Assembly (NCBI RefSeq): GCF_020886315.1
Contig: NZ_AP025226.1
Span: 2,134,001-2,198,000 of the forward strand
Origin: Saccharolobus caldissimus
Lineage (GTDB): Archaea > Thermoproteota > Thermoprotei_A > Sulfolobales > Sulfolobaceae
Direction: 5' to 3'
Length of the DNA: 64,000 bases
Part shown: positions 37,015-45,038 of the stretch, piece by piece
Numbering within the stretch: the stretch's first letter is position 1
Layout of the letters: each line of letters opens with the position of its first letter
Position numbers and translations under genes: made by a program
The notes under the pieces: model-generated
Database searches by the model: none
Told to the model about the DNA's origin: nothing
The model's input: the letters and a program-made list of their open reading frames with translations, nothing else

Positions 37015-38980
37015 AGAAAGGAGACTTAAGTTTCTTAATATAATTTCTTATGATTTTATCCTAGTTCTCATTTCTGGTATCCTAGATTTAATTATAACAT
37101 TATTTAGAAGTCATTTCTTATATGCTGTATCCAGTTTCTTTCAATTCATAGTCATAAATCCTTCAGTAGCTTTAGGTGATGCGTTAGGTTTACTTTTCGT
37201 GTTACAAGCCAGTTTACTGGGTTTATTTATAGGTGGAATAATCATCATGAGTATAACATTTGCGATTAACTATTCGAGATTTAGAACTGAATATGAGGAA
37301 GGTATTCCCTTATCTACCATAATAAGCTCCAGAATAATAACCAGTAGTAAATTAAGCAGTATAGCGAACTGGATTAGAGATAGAGTTGAACCTTATGTTA
37401 AGGCTAGTGCTGAGTTATCCAGTCCAACTGAAATAGGAATTAAATATACTGCTTATTTTCTAATATCATTGTTAATAGTAATACCATTATCTGTAACATT
37501 AAGTTTAGCCTTAATTTCTCCCTTCCCCTTTATCATTTTGTTATTTCCATTAATTTTCATTTTTTATCCAGAACAAATGTATAAAAGTAAGGCAAGAGAG
37601 GCTAGGGATAATATACAAGATGAGTTACCTTTCTTTATCGTATTAATTACTATAATTACCGCAAGTGGTACAACAATATATGAGGCTATAAAGAAAGTAA
37701 TTGAGTTCCCTATATTTAAATTCATAAAGAGGGAGGCCTTACTAATATTAAGAGATATAGACTTTTTCGGGAAATCTCCATTAGATGCATTAGAACATAG
37801 AGCTAAAGTAACGTTAAATAGGGATTATTCTTGGTTCTTAGCTGGGTATACATCAGTAATTAGAAGCGGTGGGGATGTAGAAGCTTATCTATTTCAAAAA
37901 GCTAGAGAATTCCTTAATTGGTTGCAATTTAGATGGAGATTTTATGCTGAGAGAACTTCATTTTTAGGGGAGTTGATAGTAATCCTATTTCTTATATTTC
38001 CAATGTTTTTAGTTGCACTAGCATTCTTCACTAATGGAGCAATAATTTCATTCTTGCTGGTAATTCCGATATTATTTGGTACGATACTTTATGCTATAAC
38101 AATTAATAATAGACCTAAATACATGGACAATATAGGTTTAAATTCGATTCAACTTCTAGTAGCTTTTTTCTCTCTTTTTCTAGTATCTGGTTTGGTTGAA
38201 ATCTTTATAAATAAAATTTATTATAGCATAGGGCTCGGTCTGCTTGCATTTTCAATTGTATTTACTATGTTTACTTACGGGCAAGTTAAGGAGATTAATG
38301 ACGTCGAAAATTCTCTTCCACAATTCTTAAGGGATATAACTGAGTTTAGAAAGATAGGATATGATATAGGAAGAGCAATTAGGGCATTAGCATTAGAGAA
38401 AAAATATAGACCTGAGTTTAACAGAGTTCTAGAGGAGATCGTAAAACAGGATGCAATGGGAATACCAATAACTAGAGCTAAGGTAAATACTAGAAGTTGG
38501 CTGGGAAAATTTGCTTTAACAACTGTACAAATACTTATAGAAAGTGGTGCAGTTAGGCCAGATTTGTTAGAGTACCTAACAGAATTTACACTTAATTTTG
38601 TGCAGTCTAAGAAAGAGGCTTTTTCTAGAATGAGAGTGTATCAAGTATTAGGGGTATTAACACCAGTCCTACTTATAGTTACAATATTAATATCAATTGT
38701 AATTATGGGATCTTTTAGTATAGTAAGTATACCTAATGCTCTAGGTGTTCCGCAAATTCCAAACATTATTACTCAGCTTATCCTTTCCCCATTAACCGTT
38801 ATCGAGATGTTCACATTTATATTTATGACTTCGTTTACTATAGGATTATTAGTAACTAAAGCCCTATATGGAACTATACAGTATATGATATTACCTGCGA
38901 TAACTTTGGCAATAGCCTTATTGTCAATCCACTCATTCAACATTATAGAACCTATTATTCTTAAATTCTTTTCCATTTAA
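36998..38980 (+). CDS. Type IV pilus-like membrane platform protein (TadC/GspF, BasF-like)
   Basis: The 660-residue membrane protein has two halves, each with a T2SSF-like helical domain (about residues 195-300 and 435-540) flanked by membrane segments, roughly nine in all. This is the archaeal TadC-type platform that anchors the ATPase. The start GTG at 36998 lies inside the ATPase gene (17-base overlap); a TTG at 37007 is an alternative. Conserved features include DELPFFIVLITIITASG and the equivalent NSLPQFLRDITEFRKIG in the second half. Confidence 0.9.
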   Translation: MIVLVEERRLKFLNIISYDFILVLISGILDLIITLFRSHFLYAVSSFFQFIVINPSVALGDALGLLFVLQASLLGLFIGGIIIMSITFAINYSRFRTEYEEGIPLSTIISSRIITSSKLSSIANWIRDRVEPYVKASAELSSPTEIGIKYTAYFLISLLIVIPLSVTLSLALISPFPFIILLFPLIFIFYPEQMYKSKAREARDNIQDELPFFIVLITIITASGTTIYEAIKKVIEFPIFKFIKREALLILRDIDFFGKSPLDALEHRAKVTLNRDYSWFLAGYTSVIRSGGDVEAYLFQKAREFLNWLQFRWRFYAERTSFLGELIVILFLIFPMFLVALAFFTNGAIISFLLVIPILFGTILYAITINNRPKYMDNIGLNSIQLLVAFFSLFLVSGLVEIFINKIYYSIGLGLLAFSIVFTMFTYGQVKEINDVENSLPQFLRDITEFRKIGYDIGRAIRALALEKKYRPEFNRVLEEIVKQDAMGIPITRAKVNTRSWLGKFALTTVQILIESGAVRPDLLEYLTEFTLNFVQSKKEAFSRMRVYQVLGVLTPVLLIVTILISIVIMGSFSIVSIPNALGVPQIPNIITQLILSPLTVIEMFTFIFMTSFTIGLLVTKALYGTIQYMILPAITLAIALLSIHSFNIIEPIILKFFSI

Positions 38981-39027
38981 TTGAAAGGAAGTAATATTTA
39001 TATTGCTTAAGGAAAATATGTATAGTA

Positions 39028-40560
39028 ATGCAAGATAGTATTGGCCTATTAGCGTTAACGCTTCTAGTTATTGTCATGTTCTCAATTATGGTAAGTATTA
39101 TAATAATAATACATCAGAATGAAATGCAATACTATAGTATTCAAAACCTAGATAATACGCAAGCTATAGGTAAAGCTAAAGTTGGCTATTATTGGGTAGT
39201 AGAGGAATTAAAAAATAATACTATATCTTTCATACCACATGTATACCTTTTAGATGAAGAGGGCGTATATGACGTAAAATCCGTATTAGAGACTACTTTT
39301 AATGGAAACACCTACATCTTCCCTATTGATACTCTAAAAATATATACTAACGGTTCATTAACTCGTGATGGAATAATACTCAGTCCGGGAGATGCTATAA
39401 TTATAAGACCCAACATAACAAGCGGGCAAATAGATTTCATTACTACTACCGGTAACTCTTACTCTCTTGTACTCTTACCACCATCTACTAAAACATTAGC
39501 AGCTGGAGAATTCAGCTCTAACTACACGGTTTTCAGAATAGGAAATGATAGCATACTATCCTTAAATAGTGCCTCATACAAACTTTTAGGTCCTAAAAAT
39601 ATAACTAGTGTCGAGCTAATTTTTAACTCGACACCTCCCCTTTATAATTATACAGTTCAACCTTCAGTTTCAAAATTGCCACCTGTTGTGCCAAATTATT
39701 ACTCAGTTCACATTAATTATTTTGAGAATGTGACTTTTATCAAAATAAGGGACTTAAGAAATAATAAAACGTATTTAGTATACGCAGGTAATGGAAGTTG
39801 GACCGGAGAAGTTTATTTGTACTATTTTAATAACAGTAAATTAACGTCTATAATAGTTGGAAATTTTACTATCACTTATAATACATCTTATGATTATTAT
39901 TCTTACGGTCCAGTAAATTTTGTTAAAGGTTATACAATTAACTTCAACTCTAAAGAATACGGATATGTTCCGCTTTATATGATATTATATACTTACAACG
40001 TTTCGAATTCCAGTTCAAATGGATATTACATTATAGGAGAGTATAGCCAACTATGGGTAAAACCTGAGGTTTCTAATGTTTCAGTGAGTATATATTACAG
40101 TGGATATAATTACTCATATTTCTACTTTTATACTTATTTAGTAAATTACACCAGTAATCTTGATTCAATTAGAGTAGGAGGGTCTACCATTTATCTAGGC
40201 TCTCTATCTGCTAACATCTCAGTTGATTTAAACGGAGCAGAAAAGATATCCACTTTCGGTATTTTGTATAATAATTCTCAGATTTTGTATGAGCTCCCAA
40301 TAATAATGAATATTACTTATAATGTGTCGTCTTATTCTCCGCCTTTCTTATTAAACTTCTCCCTTACTAATCAATCTCTGCCTATAATGTTTAATGGAAC
40401 TCCCAACTTACCTAATTATACATTTTACGTGTATGAATTACCTATTACTATCCCTACTAATGATAGCATAATAAATGTCGATTCAAATGAACTACCATAT
40501 ATTGTTGTATACTTTATAATAGAAGTTAACGGGAAAGTCATTGGAGAAAATATGCCATAA
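39028..40560 (+). CDS. Large envelope protein of the pilus-like cluster, function unknown
   Basis: The 510-residue protein has one N-terminal hydrophobic segment (IGLLALTLLVIVMFSIMVSI, residues 5-24). After it comes a long extracellular part rich in Asn, Tyr, Ser and Thr, with very many N-glycosylation sequons and beta-strand patterns. It lacks the K-G cleavage site of the small pilins, so it may stay anchored. It lies 47 bases after the platform gene with a TATA-like element (about 38993-39001) in the gap. It could be a minor subunit, adhesin or substrate-binding component; no known domain is recognised. Confidence 0.75.
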   Translation: MQDSIGLLALTLLVIVMFSIMVSIIIIIHQNEMQYYSIQNLDNTQAIGKAKVGYYWVVEELKNNTISFIPHVYLLDEEGVYDVKSVLETTFNGNTYIFPIDTLKIYTNGSLTRDGIILSPGDAIIIRPNITSGQIDFITTTGNSYSLVLLPPSTKTLAAGEFSSNYTVFRIGNDSILSLNSASYKLLGPKNITSVELIFNSTPPLYNYTVQPSVSKLPPVVPNYYSVHINYFENVTFIKIRDLRNNKTYLVYAGNGSWTGEVYLYYFNNSKLTSIIVGNFTITYNTSYDYYSYGPVNFVKGYTINFNSKEYGYVPLYMILYTYNVSNSSSNGYYIIGEYSQLWVKPEVSNVSVSIYYSGYNYSYFYFYTYLVNYTSNLDSIRVGGSTIYLGSLSANISVDLNGAEKISTFGILYNNSQILYELPIIMNITYNVSSYSPPFLLNFSLTNQSLPIMFNGTPNLPNYTFYVYELPITIPTNDSIINVDSNELPYIVVYFIIEVNGKVIGENMP

Positions 40561-40586
40561 ACAAATAAATATTGTTATCATGAAAA

Positions 40587-41342
40587 CTAACTAATTTCTT
40601 TGACCATTAAATAAGTTAAAATGGACGTATAGGGTATAGCGAAGATATTTATAATAGGTATTAGGCTAAATAAAGCTCCTAGTAATAAAACTAGTGCGCT
40701 TCCCGCATCCTTACTTAATGATTTACCATACCAATCAATTGCACTAGTTACGCTCATTGGCTTATTTAATACTACTGACGCTGAAACTATATATAGTATG
40801 ATTCCTACTAGTCCTAATATAAACCACGCTATTATAACTGATCTACTTAACGCTGCTAATATTCCAAATAATATTAATATTCCAATTATAGAATATAGTT
40901 GACTTAAAGTTGATCTAGCATTTGAAAAAGAGTTGCTCATATTTAATGGTAAATTATTTACTGAATCTTGAGCCATATACATTGTTGTGTGCACTGTTAT
41001 TCCGAATAGTATTGCATCAATTATTCCATTTATAATTGCAAGTACTATTGCTAACGCTAATGACGCAAAGGGAGACGCTAAAAACGCGAAAAACGTTATT
41101 GCTCCTAGAATTACAGCTAATATGATTTCTACAATTAATAATATTATAGATGGTACGATTATGGATAAATTTTTGGTAAAAATGTTAAAGGCTCTGGTAA
41201 TTCTATCTTGAGGAGGATTATAGGGTGTTGGTGGAGGTAAAGGAGTAGGTTGAATTGGAGGTGGCAATGGATAACCGCAATTTAGGCAATAGTTAGCGTT
41301 ATCTGGATTAATGTAACCACACCTTGGACATTGCTTTGCCAT
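40587..41342 (-). CDS. Zinc-ribbon membrane protein
   Basis: The 251-residue protein starts with a zinc ribbon, CPRCGYINPDNANYCLNCG (residues 5-23). A proline-rich linker follows (about 24-48), and then about five or six hydrophobic helices (60-250). This layout is common in Sulfolobales, but its function is unknown. A TATA-like run of T lies about 27 bases before the ATG, so it is transcribed separately from the candidate guide RNA upstream. Confidence 0.75.
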   Translation of the reverse strand: MAKQCPRCGYINPDNANYCLNCGYPLPPPIQPTPLPPPTPYNPPQDRITRAFNIFTKNLSIIVPSIILLIVEIILAVILGAITFFAFLASPFASLALAIVLAIINGIIDAILFGITVHTTMYMAQDSVNNLPLNMSNSFSNARSTLSQLYSIIGILILFGILAALSRSVIIAWFILGLVGIILYIVSASVVLNKPMSVTSAIDWYGKSLSKDAGSALVLLLGALFSLIPIINIFAIPYTSILTYLMVKEIS

Positions 41343-41385
41343 ACGGATACATAACTACAGATAGACTAAAAAACTTTTGAAAATA

Positions 41386-41446
41386 TCAGCCTTGCGCCCG
41401 GCAATTCATCGATCATGGCGGCGGCACAGCACTTTAATTCCTCATC
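41386..41446 (-). ncRNA. Possible C/D-box guide RNA
   Basis: On the minus strand a G+C-richer island holds UAGAUGA (core GATGA at 41442-41446), a second GATGA at 41406-41410 and CTGA at 41386-41389. A 16-base guide lies before the final CTGA; the D' box is not clear (CTGU after 12 bases is one choice). The strand has a good promoter-like GTTTATAAC about 30 bases upstream. The island sits between merA and the zinc-ribbon gene with no coding frame. Boxes are imperfect, so this is tentative. Confidence 0.4.
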
Positions 41447-41563
41447 TATAAGTAACTATTTATTAGAACGTTATAAACTTAAAGGGCTATTTAGAAATTA
41501 TACCTAATTTTTTAAAAATTAATGAGCGAGAGGTCTAACTTTATATATTTTAAGCCACATAGA

Positions 41564-42925
41564 TTAATCTACGCAACAACTCATTTTATTCACATCACGC
41601 ACAAATGACATAGCAACTATTTTCAGACTTTCGCTCATAGTCGGGAAAACATGAATTGTATCAATTATATCATCTATTGTTGCTCTAAATTTAATGGCTA
41701 ATGCAGCCTCGTTTATCACTTCAGCAGCATACTTCCCAAAAATTTGTACACCTAAAATCGTCCTATATTTCTTATCAATTACCATTTTGATTAAGCCCCA
41801 AGTTTCTCTTAAAATCTGTGCTTTTGCTATACTTTCCATTTTTACTACCCTATAATCGATCTCATAATCCTTAGACGCTTCTATTTGTGTTAACCCCACT
41901 CTAGCTACGTTAGGTTCTATAAACACAGCTTGAGGTATACTTAACCTATCTATTTTTCTGTGTGCATTTAAAATCGCATTTTCAGCTGCTATGACACCCT
42001 CTTTACCAGCTAGCGCTTCTAACATCTTATCACCTATAACGTCACCAGCTGCAAAAATATTAGGGTTTGTTGTTCTTAATTCCTCGTCAACTTTTATTCC
42101 ACCATTTTCGTTTAATTCTACATTAGCTGTACTTAGATTAAGGTCAACATTAGGCTTTCTTCCCGTTGCAAGAAGTATTTCGTCAGCTTCTACTTCACCT
42201 CTATCAGTTTTAACGATTTTGGTATCTCTACCTTTAACTACCTCTTTTATTTTAATATTAGTAAAAATTGGAATTTCATCAACATTTTCCAAGTAGTTTT
42301 TAACAGAAAGGGAGATTTCAGGTTCCCAATCTGGTAATATTCTTTCACTTCTTTGTAATATTACGACATCTACTCCTAATTTCTTATACATTTGCGCGAA
42401 TTCTAACGCCAGTGCTCTACCACCTATTATAATTAGGGAGGAAATCTTTCTATCCGGTGATAGAGCTTCTGTATTTGTCCAATAACCAACTTCCTTTAGT
42501 CCCTTAATTTCTGGAATTTTTGGAGAGGAACCAGTAGCTATTATGAATTTCTTAGCCTCTATAATCTCTCCGTTTACCTTTACTGCATTTGGGGAAATAA
42601 AATAGGCCTTACCCTTAATTAATTTAACGTCATAAGAATTTAATACATCTTCATATTTTTCTTTGCGTAATTTACTAACTATTTCTTGCTTGTCTTTAAA
42701 TGCTTCGAAGAATTCTGGAAGTATTTTTGTCTTAGTTATTTTTGATGCATAATCGTAAATTTCACCGATTCTTAACATTCTTTTAGATGGTACACATCCT
42801 ACATTTACACAAGTTCCTCCTATTTCTCCATAACCTATTACAACTGGTTTTATCCCTAATTCATTAGCCCTTATAAGCGCAGAAAAACCTGCTGCGCCAT
42901 AACCTATTATTACTAGATCCTCCAT
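41564..42925 (-). CDS. merA: Mercuric reductase MerA
   Basis: MerA reduces Hg(II) to volatile Hg(0) with NAD(P)H in the cytoplasm. The protein has the FAD-binding VIIGYGAAGFSALIRA start, the redox-active GGTCVNVGCVPSK motif, a second nucleotide site (LIIIGGRALALEFAQMY), GRKPNVDL...FAAGDV, and the C-terminal vicinal pair SCCVD that hands mercury to the active site. I place the start at ATG 42925, one base after the merH stop; an ATG at 42952 would read into merH. It lacks the N-terminal MerP-like domain, as usual for archaeal MerA. Length 453 residues. Confidence 0.94.
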   Translation of the reverse strand: MEDLVIIGYGAAGFSALIRANELGIKPVVIGYGEIGGTCVNVGCVPSKRMLRIGEIYDYASKITKTKILPEFFEAFKDKQEIVSKLRKEKYEDVLNSYDVKLIKGKAYFISPNAVKVNGEIIEAKKFIIATGSSPKIPEIKGLKEVGYWTNTEALSPDRKISSLIIIGGRALALEFAQMYKKLGVDVVILQRSERILPDWEPEISLSVKNYLENVDEIPIFTNIKIKEVVKGRDTKIVKTDRGEVEADEILLATGRKPNVDLNLSTANVELNENGGIKVDEELRTTNPNIFAAGDVIGDKMLEALAGKEGVIAAENAILNAHRKIDRLSIPQAVFIEPNVARVGLTQIEASKDYEIDYRVVKMESIAKAQILRETWGLIKMVIDKKYRTILGVQIFGKYAAEVINEAALAIKFRATIDDIIDTIHVFPTMSESLKIVAMSFVRDVNKMSCCVD

Positions 42926-42926
42926 T

Positions 42927-43079
42927 TTATTCGCCCTTGTATGCATCAGCACAATGGGAACAACAGAAGTAATGTTCTTTTCCGTTTATTACTCTTACAT
43001 AAATGTTATCTTCTGTGAGTTCCCTTCCACAATTTTCACATTTCAAATCTATATTATTTAAATTCATTCTTAACTTCAT
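42927..43079 (-). CDS. merH: MerH, small TRASH-domain metallochaperone
   Basis: This 50-residue gene is easily missed. It reads MKLRMNLNNIDLKCENCGRE at the start and ends in HYFCCSHCADAYKGE. The CxxC pair (residues 14 and 17) and CCxxC group (39-43) form a TRASH-type metal site. In Sulfolobus the small merH gene lies before merA and its product traffics mercury to the regulator. The stop is one base from the merA start, so both are on one transcript. A TATA-like TTTATATATC (43111-43120) precedes it. Confidence 0.87.
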   Translation of the reverse strand: MKLRMNLNNIDLKCENCGRELTEDNIYVRVINGKEHYFCCSHCADAYKGE

Positions 43080-43128
43080 TTTTCCACCATACTATATGTC
43101 TTCATTTTCTGATATATAAATTTATTCA

Positions 43129-43146
43129 TATGAACAACTGTTCATA
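43129..43146. promoter_or_regulatory. Palindromic ArsR-type operator between merH and merR
   Basis: TATGAAC at 43129-43135 and GTTCATA at 43140-43146 are perfect inverted arms around AACT. The site lies between the TATA elements of the two divergent promoters (43111-43120 for merH, about 43152-43160 for merR). A dimeric ArsR-family repressor bound here could block both. ArsR/SmtB operators have the same TGAA/TTCA character. Confidence 0.7.
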
Positions 43147-43182
43147 GAAAGATTTATTTAAGCTATAAGATATATAAGACAT

Positions 43183-43521
43183 GTGGAGCCTTTATTAACG
43201 GAATTAGAATCTCTATTCTCAGCGTTAGCTGATAGAACTAGATTAAGTATAGTTCTCTTTCTAATTGATAGGAAAGAAGCCACAGTTGATGAGATCAGCA
43301 AAAGTTTAGGAAAGTCTCAGTCTTTAATTTCTCATCATATGTCGTGTTTAAGAAATTGTGGTATTGTTAAGGTTAGAAAGGAAGGGAAATTCTCGTATTA
43401 CTCAATATCCAGTGATGAAATTGTTGAGTTAATAAAGATATCTATGAATCACGTTAGAAAATACAGTCAATCGATATTAGCTTGTGATATCATAGCAGAA
43501 GAAAAAATGAAAGTTAAATAA
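43183..43521 (+). CDS. merR: ArsR-family mercury-responsive regulator MerR (archaeal type)
   Basis: The 112-residue protein is a winged-helix ArsR regulator, unrelated to bacterial MerR. The DNA-binding part is SALADRTRLSIVLFLI followed by TVDEISKSLGKSQSLISHHMSCLRNCGIVKVRKEGKFSYYSI. Cysteines at CLRNC and LACD could bind Hg(II). It starts at GTG 43183, 27 bases after a TATA-like element, so the transcript is leaderless. It is divergent from merH-merA with a shared palindromic operator. Confidence 0.88.
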   Translation: MEPLLTELESLFSALADRTRLSIVLFLIDRKEATVDEISKSLGKSQSLISHHMSCLRNCGIVKVRKEGKFSYYSISSDEIVELIKISMNHVRKYSQSILACDIIAEEKMKVK

Positions 43522-43533
43522 ATTTTATTATTT

Positions 43534-43800
43534 CTATATTATCTCATTTGAATACCATATACTCTTTTTATTTACTATATTAATTGCTTCAACGATAAAG
43601 CAAGCGTCTTCTCCTTTATTTTTGTGCATAAGTTGGTGCTCTAGTGCTTTTGATACTGGTAAAATTTGATTGCAAACTTTACACCTTAACATAACCTCTG
43701 ACTCATTATAACTGATAGCCCTAACAGGTTGTGGTAATCCTGGAAATATTTCGCCAGAAGGTATTATAGGTAATTTGTTTGGAATATCCCTTTTGCTCAT
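43534..43800 (-). CDS. Small protein with a C2H2-like zinc site
   Basis: The 88-residue protein contains CKVCNQILPVSKALEHQLMH, a C-x2-C-x11-H-x3-H zinc-finger pattern one residue shorter than the usual x12. The N-terminal part (KLPIIPSGEIFPGLPQPVRA) is proline-rich. I start at the ATG at 43800, preceded by a TATA-like TTTTTATT about 30 bases upstream; an ATG at 43824 would add eight residues. Its function is unknown. It converges on merR with 12 bases between them. Confidence 0.65.
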   Translation of the reverse strand: MSKRDIPNKLPIIPSGEIFPGLPQPVRAISYNESEVMLRCKVCNQILPVSKALEHQLMHKNKGEDACFIVEAINIVNKKSIWYSNEII

Positions 43801-44138
43801 AAATATATGTATAGAGTAGAGCAATAAAAACTTTATTCACTAAATCATCATATTTTATACTTTATTATTAAAATATTAATTTAAATTTTAATCAAAATAT
43901 TTCTAGCAAATTTAAATGCGATCACTCTACTAAAATAGAGACATTAATAAAAATCAAAAATTTTAATAATTTATTTTAGTAAAAATCATCTTTTTACGTT
44001 AATAACTTTTATTTATTCACGTTAAAGATTTTAATTACCATAACGTTTAAAGGCTCTTAAATTTGCAATTTTTCACACTAATTCGCCCTATAGTTATAAT
44101 GTAAAAGTTTAAATACTTTAAATAGTATAAGTAAGAAT
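43801..44138. other. AT-rich intergenic region
   Basis: About 340 bases between divergent genes, with their promoters at each end. The middle is A/T runs only. No RNA gene, repeat or coding remnant is evident. Confidence 0.7.
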
Positions 44139-44507
44139 ATGCAGGGTTATAAAAGGGTAAATGAAAATGAAGAAGTTGAGAAAATTGCGCTATCAGTTGA
44201 AGATGATGAAATAGAGGTTTGGGATGATAAAGGAAATGTGATAGGTAAGATTTCAACTAAACAAATAGTTAAAAAAGCATTAGAAAAACGTACGTTGAAA
44301 TTTAGAATTAAAGACGCATTAGGTATAACTTTATCTGGGGAAGACGAGAAAACATTACCAAGTCTTAAGGATCTTTATTTTGATTCTCACCTACTAATTT
44401 ACGGTAAAGGAGCACACGAAGTGAGGACAACAGGTTATGTTTGTCCAGTATGTGGTCTTGAAATAGATGAATATGGATATTGTGGATGTGGTAGTGGTTC
44501 AGCCTAA
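44139..44507 (+). CDS. Conserved protein with C-terminal zinc ribbon
   Basis: The 122-residue protein has an acidic alpha/beta N-terminal part (residues 1-90) and a C-terminal metal site CPVCGLEIDEYGYCGCGSG (about 102-120). The first part, with EIEVWDDKGNVIGKIST, is strand-rich. It is not assigned to a known family. The gene stands alone with a TATA-like TTTAAATA about 27 bases before the ATG. Confidence 0.68.
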   Translation: MQGYKRVNENEEVEKIALSVEDDEIEVWDDKGNVIGKISTKQIVKKALEKRTLKFRIKDALGITLSGEDEKTLPSLKDLYFDSHLLIYGKGAHEVRTTGYVCPVCGLEIDEYGYCGCGSGSA

Positions 44508-44648
44508 TAATTTCTATAAATATTTTACTAATGTCAAGTGTTTTTAACATTAATATATAATTTTTAAACTTTTTCCTCTCTAAATGCCTTACATTTAATA
44601 TTGTTAAACACTAGTTAAATTTAAACCGTATTATGGAAATTCTATACT

Positions 44649-45038
44649 ATGAAACTTAAAGACTTACTTAATAATACGAAACTTGTGAAGGTCAACTCTA
44701 AAACTAGACTTTCTGAGGTCTTAGAACTAATGAGTAGTCAAGGTATAAATTTCACCCTGGTTGTTAATGATAAAGGAGAAATCGTAGGAGTTGTAACTAA
44801 AAACGTGATCTTAAGGTCCTTAATAAACGGGATTAAGTTGGACGAAAGTGTATCTAAGGTTATGATAAATTCCGTGAGGACAATAAGTTGTGATGAGGAT
44901 CTATTAGATGTTTTTATTTTCATGGTTAAAAATAACATTAATCATTTATTAGCAATTGATAATAATGGGAAAGCATTAGGAGTAGTTTCACTTAGAGATG
45001 TTTTATATGCTATAAATAAAGAATGCGAGTTAAGTTAA
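44649..45038 (+). CDS. CBS-domain protein
   Basis: The 129-residue protein consists of two CBS motifs (residues 5-60 and 70-125), with LVVNDKGEIVGVVTKNVILRSL and LAIDNNGKALGVVSLRDVLYAI as the conserved strand-helix parts. A CBS pair binds adenine nucleotides and acts as an energy sensor or regulator of partner proteins. No other domain is attached. Its end overlaps the end of the opposing peptidase gene by nine bases. Confidence 0.9.
   Translation: MKLKDLLNNTKLVKVNSKTRLSEVLELMSSQGINFTLVVNDKGEIVGVVTKNVILRSLINGIKLDESVSKVMINSVRTISCDEDLLDVFIFMVKNNINHLLAIDNNGKALGVVSLRDVLYAINKECELS

Noticed and set aside
34164-40560. Archaellum operon
   Set aside because: The FlaX, FlaF/G and FlaH genes expected beside FlaI and FlaJ are missing, and the order of small subunits before the ATPase fits a bas-like pilus better.
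34164-40560. UV-induced (ups) pilus operon
   Set aside because: ups starts with the large upsX followed by E, F, A and B. Here three small subunits come first and the large gene comes last.
33249-41563. CRISPR array or cas genes near the Csa3-like regulator
   Set aside because: No spaced direct repeats and no Cas protein motifs are present in this stretch or elsewhere in the window.
42926-42952. Longer MerA start at 42952
   Set aside because: The extra residues come from reading the merH 3' end in another frame. The ATG at 42925 directly after the merH stop gives the normal FAD-domain start.
44540-44620. Inverted repeat around GTGTTTTTAACATTAATA before the CBS gene
   Set aside because: The arms match only with gaps, and such imperfect repeats are expected in AT-rich DNA.
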